A stretch of 64,000 nucleotides of DNA from Novosphingobium sp. PP1Y (GCF_000253255.1 NC_015580.1:1439001-1503000); one strand, 5' to 3'; positions 24,216-34,860 are shown, counted from the stretch's first letter. Notes: a model not told the origin generated them from the letters alone. A program made the numbers and translations.

Positions 24216-25282
24216 CAGACGTTGTAGAGGCCAATACCGGCACGACTGCGGTCCGCGCAGGCTATGCCTTCGACGAAGCCGCGCTGACCGCGTGGCTGGA
24301 GACCCATGTGGAGGGTTTCGAGGGCCCCCTGGCGGTCGAACAGTTCAAGGGCGGACAGTCGAACCCGACCTACAAGCTGGTGACGCCCTCGCGCAGCTAC
24401 GTGCTGCGGCGCAAGCCGCCGGGCCAGCTGCTCAAGGGCGCCCATGCGGTGGAGCGCGAGGCCAAGGTGCTGTCGGCGCTTCACGGTGCGGGTTTCCCGG
24501 TGGCCAGGGTCTATGGCCTGTGCACCGATGACGATGTCATCGGGACCTGGTTCTACGTCATGGAGATGGTCGAAGGGCGCATCTTCTGGGATGCGAGGGT
24601 GCCGGGCGTCTCCAACGCGGAGCGCGCGGCGCTCTACGATGCGATGAACGCGACGCTCGCGCAGCTGCATTCCTTCGATCCCGAGGCGATCGGCCTTGGT
24701 GACTACGGCAGGCCGGGCAATTACTTCGCGCGCCAGGTGGGGCGCTGGTCGAAGCAGTACCGCGACGACGAGGCTGCGGGCCGCGACGGGAACATGGACG
24801 CGGTGATCGACTGGCTCGAGGCGAACATGCCCGAGGACGACGGCGCATCGAGCGTGATCCACGGCGATTTTCGCATCGACAACATGATCTTCCATCCCAC
24901 CGAGCCGCGGGTTATGGCCGTGCTGGACTGGGAACTGTCGACGCTGGGCCATCCGCTGGCAGACTTCGCCTATCACGCGATGATGTACCACATGCCGCCG
25001 CATATCGTGGCCGGGCTGGCCGGAGCCGACATCGTCGCCCTGGGCATTCCCAGCGAAAAGGACTACGTCGCGGCCTATTGCCGGCGCACCGGGCGCAAGG
25101 ACATGCCGGGCTACCGCTACTGCATGGCCTTCAACTTCTTCCGCCTCGCCGCGATCTTCCACGGCATCAAGGGCCGCGTGATCCGCGGCACCGCAGCCAA
25201 CGCACAGGCAAAGGAACGCGCCGAGGCCTTTCCAGAGCTCGCCCGGCTCGCGCTGCAGGCCTCGCGCGGGGAACTGGGCTGA
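24212..25282 (+). CDS. Aminoglycoside-phosphotransferase-like kinase (ACAD10/11 N-domain type, LvaA-like)
   Basis: Kinase-like protein of 356 aa. The Brenner-type loop is HGDFRIDN (H217-N224, D219 catalytic), and the metal-binding Asp is D239 in LDWELS. The N-lobe holds GGQSNPTYKL and YVLRRKPPG with the ATP-contacting Lys. It overlaps the ACAD10/11-like gene by ATGA, so the two act together. The likely substrate is a hydroxyacyl-CoA rather than an antibiotic. Start at 24212 is fixed by the overlap; the longer open frame upstream is antisense-type background in another frame. It closes the operon. Confidence 0.9.
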   Translation: MTDVVEANTGTTAVRAGYAFDEAALTAWLETHVEGFEGPLAVEQFKGGQSNPTYKLVTPSRSYVLRRKPPGQLLKGAHAVEREAKVLSALHGAGFPVARVYGLCTDDDVIGTWFYVMEMVEGRIFWDARVPGVSNAERAALYDAMNATLAQLHSFDPEAIGLGDYGRPGNYFARQVGRWSKQYRDDEAAGRDGNMDAVIDWLEANMPEDDGASSVIHGDFRIDNMIFHPTEPRVMAVLDWELSTLGHPLADFAYHAMMYHMPPHIVAGLAGADIVALGIPSEKDYVAAYCRRTGRKDMPGYRYCMAFNFFRLAAIFHGIKGRVIRGTAANAQAKERAEAFPELARLALQASRGELG

Positions 25283-25289
25283 CAGGGAA

Positions 25290-25321
25290 GGGGCGCAAAT
25301 GCGCCTCCCCCGCGTTTTCTT
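25290..25321 (+). terminator. Weak terminator closing the catabolic operon
   Basis: Stem GGGGCGCA / TGCGCCTC (one G-T pair) with an AA core, followed by CCCCGCG and TTTTCTT at 25315-25321. It lies 8 bases after the kinase stop and overlaps the start of the rpoZ promoter region. The C-rich spacer before the T-run weakens the prediction. Confidence 0.5.
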
Positions 25322-25348
25322 GACTTTCCCGGCCCATCTGCCTATTGG
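25320..25348 (+). promoter_or_regulatory. Sigma-70-type promoter for rpoZ
   Basis: TTGACT (25320-25325) and TATTGG (25343-25348) are spaced by 17 bases, 38 bases before the rpoZ ATG. The arrangement matches the other housekeeping promoters proposed in this window. Confidence 0.55.
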
Positions 25349-25386
25349 CCGGCCTTTCCGAACCAGCAGATTCTTACGGAGTGCCC

Positions 25387-25731
25387 ATGGCGCGCGTTAC
25401 TGTCGAAGATTGCGTCGACAAGATTCCCAACCGCTTCGATCTCGTCCTGCTTGCCGCACAGCGTGCGCGTGAGATCTCAGGTGGTGCGGAGCTGACCGTC
25501 GACCGCGACCGTGACAAGAATCCGGTTGTTGCCCTGCGCGAGATCGCCGAGCAGACGGTTCGTCCCGCCGAGCTCAAGGAAACGCTCATCACCTCGATGC
25601 AGCGCGTGCTGCCCGACGACGATGACGAGATGGACGATGTCGGCTCGCTCAGCCAGTCGGCCGAGGCCCTGCGGATCACCGCTTCGGCGCCGACCCGCAA
25701 CACCTCGATCGGCGGCGATTACGACGGCTGA
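25387..25731 (+). CDS. rpoZ: RNA polymerase omega subunit
   Basis: Small RNA polymerase subunit of 114 aa that wraps the beta' C-terminus and aids assembly. The conserved start MARVTVEDCVDKIPNRFDLVLLAA is unmistakable, followed by RAREIS and NPVVALREIAE. The tail is acidic (DDDDEMDD) and longer than in enterobacteria, as usual in alphaproteobacteria. ATG at 25387 is chosen to match the family N-terminus. It stands alone with its own promoter and marks the return to core genome after the catabolic island. Confidence 0.97.
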   Translation: MARVTVEDCVDKIPNRFDLVLLAAQRAREISGGAELTVDRDRDKNPVVALREIAEQTVRPAELKETLITSMQRVLPDDDDEMDDVGSLSQSAEALRITASAPTRNTSIGGDYDG

Positions 25732-25777
25732 CGGTCTAAGGTTGACTGGGACAGGTTGACCGGCAAGTCTCTGCGGG

Positions 25778-26593
25778 GTGAGTGGAAAGAAACGTACACT
25801 GCCCCGCATAGCCGGCAGCACCAGTGCCAGATCATCCGGGAGGGCGAAGCCCTCCGGTGCGACAATCGCCATATACAGTGTCAAGGGCGGCGTAGGTAAG
25901 ACCACCTTCGCCGCCAATCTTGCGTGGTGCGCGGCCAACTTGTCCGGGCATCGCACCCTGCTGTGGGATCTCGATGCAGCCGGTGGCTCGGCCTTCCTGT
26001 TCGACCTTGAGCCCAGGGGATCGCGTCATGCCGAGGATGTGTTCTCGAAAGAAGAATCTCCCGAGCGGCTGATCCAGCATACCACCATCGATGGCATCGA
26101 CGTTCTGCCGGCCGACGAGAGTCTGCGCGCGCTCGACACCAAGCTCATCCAGATCGGCAAGCGCAAGCGTCTCGCCAAGCTTACCGCGCAGTTGGCGACT
26201 GACTACGATCGTATCATCCTAGATTGCCCGCCGGTGATGAACGAGGTGAGCGCGCAGGTCGTGCGCGCAGCGGATCTCGTCATCGTGCCTTTGCCGCCAT
26301 CGCCGCTTTCGTCGCGGGCCTTCGATCTCGTGGTTCGGGAGATCGCGGGCCATACCCGCAAGCATCCGCCGATCCTGCCGGTACTCTCGATGCTCGACCT
26401 GCGGCGCGGGCTGCACCGCGAAGTGCTCAAGGAGCATCCGAACTGGCCTGCCATCCCCTATGCCAGCGTAGTGGAGCAAAGCGCGGTTCGCCAGCGGCCC
26501 GTCGGGGCTTTTGCGCCCCAGAGTCCGGCTGCGAAGCAGTTCGCGCTCTTGTGGAATGCGATTGAGCGCAAGCTGGCTGAACGCCGCAAATAG
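25778..26593 (+). CDS. ParA/MinD-type P-loop ATPase
   Basis: Deviant Walker A ATPase of 271 aa. KGGVGKTT lies at residues 36-43 after a basic Ser-rich N-terminus; the Walker A' / switch region DLDAAGGSA and IILDCPPV follow. ParA-like proteins form ATP-dependent dimers that position DNA, proteins or complexes. No parB or centromere-like gene is adjacent, so this is an orphan ParA, perhaps placing another cargo. The GTG start has only a weak GCGGGG upstream. Confidence 0.85.
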   Translation: MSGKKRTLPRIAGSTSARSSGRAKPSGATIAIYSVKGGVGKTTFAANLAWCAANLSGHRTLLWDLDAAGGSAFLFDLEPRGSRHAEDVFSKEESPERLIQHTTIDGIDVLPADESLRALDTKLIQIGKRKRLAKLTAQLATDYDRIILDCPPVMNEVSAQVVRAADLVIVPLPPSPLSSRAFDLVVREIAGHTRKHPPILPVLSMLDLRRGLHREVLKEHPNWPAIPYASVVEQSAVRQRPVGAFAPQSPAAKQFALLWNAIERKLAERRK

Positions 26594-26625
26594 GCGGTCG
26601 GGCCGAAGCGGGCAGGCAAGCAAAA

Positions 26626-26659
26626 GGGGCGGTGAGCATCTCTGCTCGCCGCCCCCTCC
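26626..26659. terminator. Bidirectional terminator between ParA-like gene and ftsH
   Basis: 13-bp stem GGGGCGGTGAGCA (26626-26638) / TGCTCGCCGCCCC (26643-26655), one G-T pair, loop TCTC. On the minus strand it is followed by TTTTG, which suits ftsH; on the plus strand a C/T-rich tract follows. Confidence 0.8.
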
Positions 26660-26701
26660 TGCATTTTCCCGAGGGAAAACCGCGGTATGCGATCCGCTGG
26701 A

Positions 26702-28633
<1,932 letters not shown>

Positions 28634-28753
28634 TGTCGGATAAACCGTCCTTTCGTCCGCCAATGTAAGCGCGCATGGCTGAATCGCAAGTTAGCGAAGC
28701 TGTATAGACTGATCGAATCGACAGGTCGTTGCAGGCAGTTGGCCTGCCTCGTG

Positions 28754-29839
28754 TCAAAGAGGGCCATTCTCCGGCGCTCGCATCTGCGATGCAGGTAGAA
28801 CCATCGTCATCCGCGCGCCATCGAAATGGGGCGCAGAACCGTGGTTTTCCAGGATCATCCGGCCCTCGAGCTGCTGGCTGAGCAGCCGCGAGATGCGCAG
28901 GCCCACGCTGTCCGCCTTTTCGAGGTCGAACCCGTCGGGCAGACCGGCGCCATTGTCCTCGACAGAGAGGAGGATGTCGTCGTCCCGCTGGAGGACCTTC
29001 ACGAGAATCGTTCCGCTCTCGCGCTCGCAAAGCCCATGCTCCAGCGCATTGGCCACCGCTTCCGAGAGAATCAGGGCAAGCGGAACGGCAGTTCCAGGCC
29101 TGAGTACGATACCGGAGTCCGCTTCGATGTTGCACGCGATCCCGGGCCTGCCGTTCGAGGCCATCAACTGGCCCATGACTTCGCGGATGAAGCTGTCGAG
29201 CGGCATGAGATCGCCATCGGGGCGGTAGAGCTGGCGCTGGATTCGCCCGATCACCTGCAGGCGCGAGACGGCGTCGGACAGGGCGTTGCGTGCGCTCGGT
29301 TCGTTCAGTCCGCGCAGCTGGAGGGACAGGACCGCCGCGATCATCTGCAGGTTGTTACCGACCCGGTGCTGCATTTCCTGAAACAGCAGTTCGCTGCGAT
29401 CGGCAAGCCGCCCACGCTCTTCTGCCAGCTCACGCACGTTCTCCCGTGCATCGAGCAGCCTGCGGTTCGCGGCCTGCATCAGGTGGACGAGGCCGATGTC
29501 GACTGCGACCACACCGCCATAGAACAGCAGCGCGGTCACGGTTCCGCTGTCGCCGTGGAAGGAGAGACGCGGAGGGATGAAGAAATACCACGCGAACAGG
29601 CCGCAGAGCACGGCCGCGACGATGCCCGGGCGCGGGCCGAACAGGAACGAGGTGATGATGACAGCCGGGAAGAACGTCAGATAAGGGTAGCCCGGAGGGA
29701 AAGCGCCATCGAGTTCCCAGCGCAGCAGCAGGGCCAGCAGGCACAGCGCAAGCGTCACGCCATATTGCACCGGCGGCATGCCGCTCAGCAGCGGCAGGCG
29801 TTCGGTGAATCGGCTGATCTTGCTCAAGTCAGTCCCCAT
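28754..29839 (-). CDS. Membrane sensor histidine kinase, HisKA_2/DUF4118 type
   Basis: Sensor kinase of 361 aa. Residues 25-125 carry several membrane helices of the DUF4118 (KdpD-like) type, with a hallmark FFPAVIITSFLFGPRPG. The HisKA_2 phosphoacceptor region is EMQHRVGNNLQ with H158. The ATPase domain has LILSEAVANALEHG (N box) and VEDNGAGLPDGF (G1 box). HisKA_2/HWE kinases in alphaproteobacteria often feed the general stress response through PhyR-like regulators; no response regulator gene is adjacent. The start is uncertain: ATG 29839 is used, while an in-frame ATG at 30043 would add 68 residues without recognisable domain. Confidence 0.85.
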   Translation of the reverse strand: MGTDLSKISRFTERLPLLSGMPPVQYGVTLALCLLALLLRWELDGAFPPGYPYLTFFPAVIITSFLFGPRPGIVAAVLCGLFAWYFFIPPRLSFHGDSGTVTALLFYGGVVAVDIGLVHLMQAANRRLLDARENVRELAEERGRLADRSELLFQEMQHRVGNNLQMIAAVLSLQLRGLNEPSARNALSDAVSRLQVIGRIQRQLYRPDGDLMPLDSFIREVMGQLMASNGRPGIACNIEADSGIVLRPGTAVPLALILSEAVANALEHGLCERESGTILVKVLQRDDDILLSVEDNGAGLPDGFDLEKADSVGLRISRLLSQQLEGRMILENHGSAPHFDGARMTMVLPASQMRAPENGPL

Positions 29840-30195
29840 GGGGTTGGCAGGGAACGGTCCTGCCGATCCGGGCTGCTTATCTCTCTTGCGGTCATTGCCA
29901 GGGCGATTCGCATTGAGGTCCCTTGCATCGAATCGTCCAGCTTCAAGGCGATAGACGCTTGAACGCAGATCAAGTTCCAGAAAGGCATGTTCGTAGCCCG
30001 ACGCTGGCAGGAGGGCAAACCGGCGCTTCCTGTTCGATTTCATGGATTTAACTGAGGGGGCTGAGACGGGCTCGCAGCGCAAAAGGTTTGAAGGTAAGGC
30101 GCCCGGGGGCGACAGGGACAGGTGCTTTCGGGCAGCTTGAAGGCTATCGCTCCGGTCTTCAATTCGTCCCGCCCCGGTAAAGGAGCAGTTGAGTC
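29840..30195. other. Intergenic stretch between histidine kinase and aminotransferase
   Basis: About 355 bases between divergent genes. It includes the possible N-terminal extension of the kinase (to 30043). AAGGAG near 30180 is the ribosome-binding site of the aminotransferase. I see no RNA gene, clear operator or terminator in it. Confidence 0.5.
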
Positions 30196-31371
30196 ATGAT
30201 GTCGTCCAGCCGGGTCCATCCCGTCTATGCACAGATGGAAAGGACCGTGTTCGACCGGATGTCGGCGCTCGCGCGCGAAACCGGGGCGATCAACCTGGGG
30301 CAGGGCTTCCCGGATGGTCCCGGTCCCGCACCGGTGATCGAGGCGGCGGTGCGCGCCTTGCGCGAGAAGTCGAACCAGTATCCTCCCGGCGCGGGCTTGC
30401 CTGAACTGCGCGAGGCGGTTTGCGGCTATTACGCGCGGCGTCAGGGGCTTGAGGTCGATCCTCAGGATGTGACCGTAACTTCCGGAGCGACAGAGGCAAT
30501 TGCCGCATCGCTGCTGGCGCTCGTCCAGCCCGGAGACGAGGTCGTGCTGTTCCAGCCGGCCTACGATGCCTATGCGCCGATGGTCCTCAGAGCCGGGGGC
30601 GTGCCCGTTTCGGTGCCTCTGGTGCCGCCTCATTTCCGTTACGAGATTTCGGCAATAGAGGCGGTGCTGACCGAGCGGACACGGCTGCTGATACTCAACG
30701 ATCCGCTCAATCCGGCAGGGACCGTGGCGAGCGAGGAGGCAATGGGGGCGATTGCGCGCCTTTGCATCGAACGCGATCTCATCGCGATCTGCGACGAAGT
30801 CTGGGAGGAGGTGCGCTTCGACGCGAAGCGCCATCGTTCCCTGAGGCAGTTCGACGGCATGGCCGAGCGCTGCGTGAAGATCGGCTCGGCGGGCAAGATC
30901 TTCGGCGTGACGGGATGGAAGATCGGCTGGATGATCGGCAGGGGCGATGTCGGCCTTGGGCTGGCCAGGGCCCACCAGTTCCTGACTTATGCCAGCGCAC
31001 CGCCGCTGCAATGGGCCGTGGCCGAAGGTCTTACCCTGCCCGACGCGATGCTGGACGATCAGCGCGCTGCATGGGCCGCTTCGCGCGCAAGGCTCATGGC
31101 AGGACTGGACCGGGCGGGATTCGCCGTTCTGCCCAACCAGGCGACCTGGTTCCTTTGCGTCGATCTGGCGGCTTCCGGACTGCCCATTCGCGACCGCGAT
31201 TTCGCCGAGCGCGCGATCCGCGAGGCCGGCGTCGCCACGATCCCGGTTTCCGCGCTCTACGAAGGCGAGGGCAGGCCCGAGCACATCGTGCGCTTCTGCT
31301 TTACCAAGCCTGACGCGATTCTCGACGAGGCCGTAGCGCGGCTGGCGGCGTTCCGGCTCAACCTGACCTGA
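30196..31371 (+). CDS. PLP-dependent aminotransferase class I/II
   Basis: Fold-type I aminotransferase of 391 aa, resembling kynurenine/glutamine- or methionine-type transaminases. Marks are INLGQGFPDGPGP, VTSGATEAIAA, NDPLNPAGT, ICDEVWEEV and the PLP Lys in GSAGKIFGVTGWKIGW. It transfers amino groups between an amino acid and a 2-oxo acid in the cytoplasm. Two ATGs lie in tandem at 30196 and 30199. Neighbours give no pathway clue; it converges with the SLC13-type transporter. Confidence 0.9.
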   Translation: MMSSSRVHPVYAQMERTVFDRMSALARETGAINLGQGFPDGPGPAPVIEAAVRALREKSNQYPPGAGLPELREAVCGYYARRQGLEVDPQDVTVTSGATEAIAASLLALVQPGDEVVLFQPAYDAYAPMVLRAGGVPVSVPLVPPHFRYEISAIEAVLTERTRLLILNDPLNPAGTVASEEAMGAIARLCIERDLIAICDEVWEEVRFDAKRHRSLRQFDGMAERCVKIGSAGKIFGVTGWKIGWMIGRGDVGLGLARAHQFLTYASAPPLQWAVAEGLTLPDAMLDDQRAAWAASRARLMAGLDRAGFAVLPNQATWFLCVDLAASGLPIRDRDFAERAIREAGVATIPVSALYEGEGRPEHIVRFCFTKPDAILDEAVARLAAFRLNLT

Positions 31372-31383
31372 CGGACTGTCGCG

Positions 31384-33177
31384 TCAGAGCGGCCAGATCA
31401 GCGGAATCATGATCAGCGTGGTGACCGTGACCAGCGCCGTCAGCGGGAAGCCGTATTTGTAGAAGTCGGAGAAGCGATAGCCGCCGGCGCCATAGACAAG
31501 GGTGTTGGTCTGGTAGCCGATAGGGGTGAGGAAGCTGGCCGACGCGGCGAACATCACCGCGACCGCGAAGGGGCGCGGATCGACGCCCAGCGCCTGGGCA
31601 AGATGGATCCCGATGGGCGTGACCACCACGGCTACCGCGTTGTTGGTGACCAGTTCGGTCAGGACCAGGCTGAGCAGGTAGATCGCCGCGAGCGCCACCA
31701 TCGGGCCCATCGTTCCGAGCCAGGGGGTGGCCAGATGCACGACCGATTCGACCAGTCCGGTCTTTTCCAGCGCAGTGCCGATCGAAAGCATGGCGATGAT
31801 CAGGGCAATGATGCGCCAGTCGACGGACTTGAACGCCTCATCGGGTTCGACGCACTGACAGCCCAGCACGACTGCGACGCCCAGCACCGCAAGACCTGCC
31901 AGGGGCATGAGATTGAACGAGGCGGCTACGACGATGCCGAGCATCGTAGCGACCGCGATCCAGGCCTTGTTGCGCCGGAAGCCGCGGATCGTCGGCTCGG
32001 CGATGTTGACCAGCTGCTGGTCCTCGACGAGCCTGCGCAGGTCCTCCTGTGCGCCTTCGAGCAGCAGGGTGTCGCCTACCTGCAGCGGCACGTCCTCGTA
32101 GCGCTTCTGCAGATTGGTGCCCTTGCGGTGCAGCGCGATGGGATAGACGCCGTAGCGGCGGCGCAGGCGCAAGTCGGCCAGGGTATGGCCGATGATGCCC
32201 GCGCCCGGCGCAAGCAGCGTCTCGACCATGACCGAATTGCGCGAAGACAGCTGCACGACGTGCGGGTCGGCCGATGAATCGGTCAGAGCGTGGTCGCCGC
32301 GTTCCTTGATGGTCATCAGATCTGCGGCCGAAGTGCGCACGACAAGGATGTCGCCTTCTTCCAGCAGGCAGTGATCGAAGTCGCGGCGAAGCGAGACGTC
32401 TTCGCGCAGGACGTCGACCAGCCGGCGCTCGGAACGCGAAAGAAGATCGATCTCTCGCGGGTTCTGTCCGATGTAGGGGGATCCCGCCTCGACGAAGATC
32501 GAGACGATGAAGCGCTTGTTCTCCCCTTGGGTGGTGAGCCCGGCAACGGTCTGGCGGTCGGGCAGGAGGCGGTGGCTGATTGCCAGCCAGATGACGCCGG
32601 CAATAGCCACGACCGCGCCGACCGGAGCGATCTCGAAGATCGAGAAGGGCGCAAGGCCCGCCTTGCGGGCGACGCCGTCCACCAGAATGTTGGTCGAGGT
32701 GCCCAGCAGCGTCACGGTGCCGCCAAGGACCGCCGCGAAGGAAATCGGCATCAGGATCTTCGATGGTGTGATCCGCAGTTCCTTGGCCAGCGCCATGCCG
32801 ACCGGGATCATCATCATCACCAGCGGGGTATTGTTGGTGAACGCCGAAAGCGTCGCGATCGTCGCGAGGAAAACCGCGATGGCCAGTGTCGGCCGCCGCT
32901 TGCCCAGCCCGGTGATCTTGCTGGCCATCAGGTCCAGCGCGCCGGTGCGCACCATGGCGGACGAGACGATGAACATGCAGGCGATGGTCAGCGGCGCTGG
33001 ATTGCCCATCGAATCGAGCAGGTCGTCGGTCGAGAGAACGCCCAGCAGGAGCAGGACGGAGACCAGCACGAGAGCGACGACTTCGGGCGCGGCCACCTCG
33101 AATGCGAAGGCCAGGAACAGCAGCAGCAGGAGCACGGCCATCACGGCCGGCGAACCCGCATCGATTCCGAAGATCAT
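31384..33177 (-). CDS. SLC13/DASS-type permease with two RCK_C domains
   Basis: Inner-membrane transporter of 597 aa. N- and C-terminal halves each hold a bundle of membrane helices; the repeat motif SAFTNNTPLVMM and its partner LVTNNAVAVVV match the divalent anion:sodium symporter / citrate transporter superfamily. Between them are two cytoplasmic RCK_C (TrkA-C) domains, roughly residues 205-285 and 300-375, which usually bind regulatory ligands. Proteins of this form transport sulfate, dicarboxylates or similar anions, and the substrate is not clear. AGGGA precedes the ATG. Confidence 0.9.
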   Translation of the reverse strand: MIFGIDAGSPAVMAVLLLLLFLAFAFEVAAPEVVALVLVSVLLLLGVLSTDDLLDSMGNPAPLTIACMFIVSSAMVRTGALDLMASKITGLGKRRPTLAIAVFLATIATLSAFTNNTPLVMMMIPVGMALAKELRITPSKILMPISFAAVLGGTVTLLGTSTNILVDGVARKAGLAPFSIFEIAPVGAVVAIAGVIWLAISHRLLPDRQTVAGLTTQGENKRFIVSIFVEAGSPYIGQNPREIDLLSRSERRLVDVLREDVSLRRDFDHCLLEEGDILVVRTSAADLMTIKERGDHALTDSSADPHVVQLSSRNSVMVETLLAPGAGIIGHTLADLRLRRRYGVYPIALHRKGTNLQKRYEDVPLQVGDTLLLEGAQEDLRRLVEDQQLVNIAEPTIRGFRRNKAWIAVATMLGIVVAASFNLMPLAGLAVLGVAVVLGCQCVEPDEAFKSVDWRIIALIIAMLSIGTALEKTGLVESVVHLATPWLGTMGPMVALAAIYLLSLVLTELVTNNAVAVVVTPIGIHLAQALGVDPRPFAVAVMFAASASFLTPIGYQTNTLVYGAGGYRFSDFYKYGFPLTALVTVTTLIMIPLIWPL

Positions 33178-33205
33178 CGTTATCCCTGTTCTACACGCCG
33201 CACCC

Positions 33206-33219
33206 GGGAATGCATTCCC
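33206..33219. promoter_or_regulatory. 14-bp perfect palindrome upstream of the transporter
   Basis: GGGAATGCATTCCC is a perfect palindrome, flanked by CC and CGGGG so that it nearly extends to 20 bases. It lies 28 bases upstream of the ATG of the leftward transporter and 94 bases downstream of the NRDE gene stop. It may be an operator for the transporter or a small hairpin. Confidence 0.4.
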
Positions 33220-33312
33220 CGGGGCGAGGAGTTACCGGCAAACCGCCGATGCGCAAGAAAAGAAAAGTTTTCACAGGTGATGCGCAATTGCTGGTCCACG
33301 CGCGGGGCGGGG

Positions 33313-34047
33313 TCAATCGAGGGGCCAGCGGAAGGCGAGGGATCTGTCCCCGGTAACCTCGCCGGTGGCGGAAAAGCTGCGTTCGTGGATCAGGCCATGC
33401 CCGCTTCGCGCAATAGTCACCACGGTGCTGCAGCGGGTGCCATAAGTTTCGTTTCGGATGAAAATCGGTGCAAATTGCGGCTCGGGCCCGTTCTCGATCG
33501 GTGCCGTTTCGGCGGGCGGCGTATCCGACCGCAGGCTGGAGAGCAGCGGTGCGATCTCCGCAGCGGATTGCTTCAGCCACGCCGCGAGGGCTTGTTGCAA
33601 CTGGACTGTCTTGGGCCATGGAACGTCGAAGCCGCCGTTCGACAAGCCGTGAATCCCGCGCGTCAGGCGGCGGCTTTCCAGACGTGGGTAATTGGTGTGG
33701 AACCGAGCTTCGCCGTGGTCGGCCTCGACCAGATTGAAGGCATTCATCTGCCCCAGGCCCTCCGGATCCCGGCCTTCGAGCAGGTCGGTGACGAGTTTCC
33801 CCCGGCTCGGCCTGCCGGGACGGGAACCTTCCGGCACGCGGAAGTTGGTGAGCAGCGCAAAGCGGCCCGCTTCGCTTAGGCCGAGCCAGGTCCCGCCCCC
33901 CAGCAGGTCCTTGCCGGCAATGACCCCGCTGCCATTGTTCCAGCGCGCGAGCGGAGCGGCCGGACGGGCGTGAAATTCGTCCCGGTTGCCAATGGCGACA
34001 AGGAGCCAGTCGGGGTGAGCGTCCCAGGCGATGGCGGCGACGCACAT
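33313..34047 (-). CDS. NRDE-family protein (TANGO2-like)
   Basis: Protein of 244 aa of the NRDE/TANGO2 family. The defining GNRDEF motif lies near residue 20 after the typical MCVAAIAWDAHPDWLL start, and GGGTWLGLSEAGRFALLTN follows. The eukaryotic homologue TANGO2 is linked to haem and lipid handling; the bacterial role is unknown. It begins one base after the radC stop, so it is cotranscribed with radC. The first Cys (residue 2) after Met resembles an N-terminal nucleophile hydrolase start, which the family is thought to resemble. Confidence 0.88.
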   Translation of the reverse strand: MCVAAIAWDAHPDWLLVAIGNRDEFHARPAAPLARWNNGSGVIAGKDLLGGGTWLGLSEAGRFALLTNFRVPEGSRPGRPSRGKLVTDLLEGRDPEGLGQMNAFNLVEADHGEARFHTNYPRLESRRLTRGIHGLSNGGFDVPWPKTVQLQQALAAWLKQSAAEIAPLLSSLRSDTPPAETAPIENGPEPQFAPIFIRNETYGTRCSTVVTIARSGHGLIHERSFSATGEVTGDRSLAFRWPLD

Positions 34048-34048
34048 C

Positions 34049-34816
34049 TCAGATCAGGCCTTTGGCGCGCAGGCTGACGTGGCCCTCGCGGCCGATGACG
34101 ACATGATCGTGGACCGTGACGCCGAGCAGCCTGCCGGCCTCGGCGATGCGGTTGGTCACATCGATGTCGGCGCGGCTGGGCTCGGGTGAGCCGGACGGGT
34201 GGTTGTGGACGATGATCAAGGCCGTCGCGCCCAGGTCCAGCGCTCGCCGGATCACTTCGCGCGGGTGGATCGCGGCCTCGTCGATCGAGCCTTCGCCGAC
34301 GAGATCGTCGAGGATCAGCATGTTCTTCGCATTGAGGTAGAGCACCCGTACGCGTTCGAGGGTGAGGTGGGCCATGTCGATGGTCAGGTAGTCGATCAGG
34401 GCCTGCCACGATCCTATGACCGGCGCCTCGCGCACTTTCTGCCGGGCCAGCCGCGTGGCGGCGACTGTGGCGATACGCAGGGCGACGGCACTCGCCTCGC
34501 CCATGCCCGGATGCGCGGCAAGCGTGCGCGGCGCAGCCTGCAGAACCCCCGCCAGAGAGCCGAAGCGCTGGAGCAGGCTGCGCGCCAGCGGTTTCATGTC
34601 GCGGCGGGGAACGGCCTGCATCAGGAGGAGTTCAATGACCTCATGATCCGCCAGAGCCTCGTCCCCGCCCTCGATCAGCCGCTTGCGAAGGCGCGCGCGA
34701 TGACCGGCCGGATCGTTGCCGCCCGCCTTGCGGCTTTCGCGCGGGGCTTCGCCATGCGCCATTCCTTCGCCGGAATCGGTGCCGCGTTCATCGAAGAGTG
34801 GGGCTTGGTCTGGCAT
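34049..34816 (-). CDS. radC: RadC-family JAB/MPN protein
   Basis: Protein of 255 aa. An N-terminal HhH-like part (HPGMGEASAVALR) is followed by the JAB1/MPN metalloprotease-like domain with the JAMM motif HNHPSGSPEPSRADID (H204, H206, S214, D217). RadC was once tied to recombination repair; its actual role is unsettled. ATG at 34816 (MPDQAPLFDERG) suits the family better than the in-frame ATG at 34912, which would overlap the divergent ydbH start. Confidence 0.92.
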   Translation of the reverse strand: MPDQAPLFDERGTDSGEGMAHGEAPRESRKAGGNDPAGHRARLRKRLIEGGDEALADHEVIELLLMQAVPRRDMKPLARSLLQRFGSLAGVLQAAPRTLAAHPGMGEASAVALRIATVAATRLARQKVREAPVIGSWQALIDYLTIDMAHLTLERVRVLYLNAKNMLILDDLVGEGSIDEAAIHPREVIRRALDLGATALIIVHNHPSGSPEPSRADIDVTNRIAEAGRLLGVTVHDHVVIGREGHVSLRAKGLI

Positions 34817-34860
34817 ATCCTGCACAAACAATTGCCTTTCCGGCACGGCCAGCGCAAGTG

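Noticed and set aside
1..25282. Possible genomic island borders (integrase, tRNA att site, insertion sequences)
   Set aside because: I found no integrase, transposase or direct repeats at the visible right edge near rpoZ; the left edge lies outside the window, so transfer cannot be judged.
24212..25282. Antibiotic-resistance role for the aminoglycoside-phosphotransferase-like gene
   Set aside because: Overlap with an ACAD10/11-like gene and location in an acyl-CoA operon fit a metabolic kinase better.
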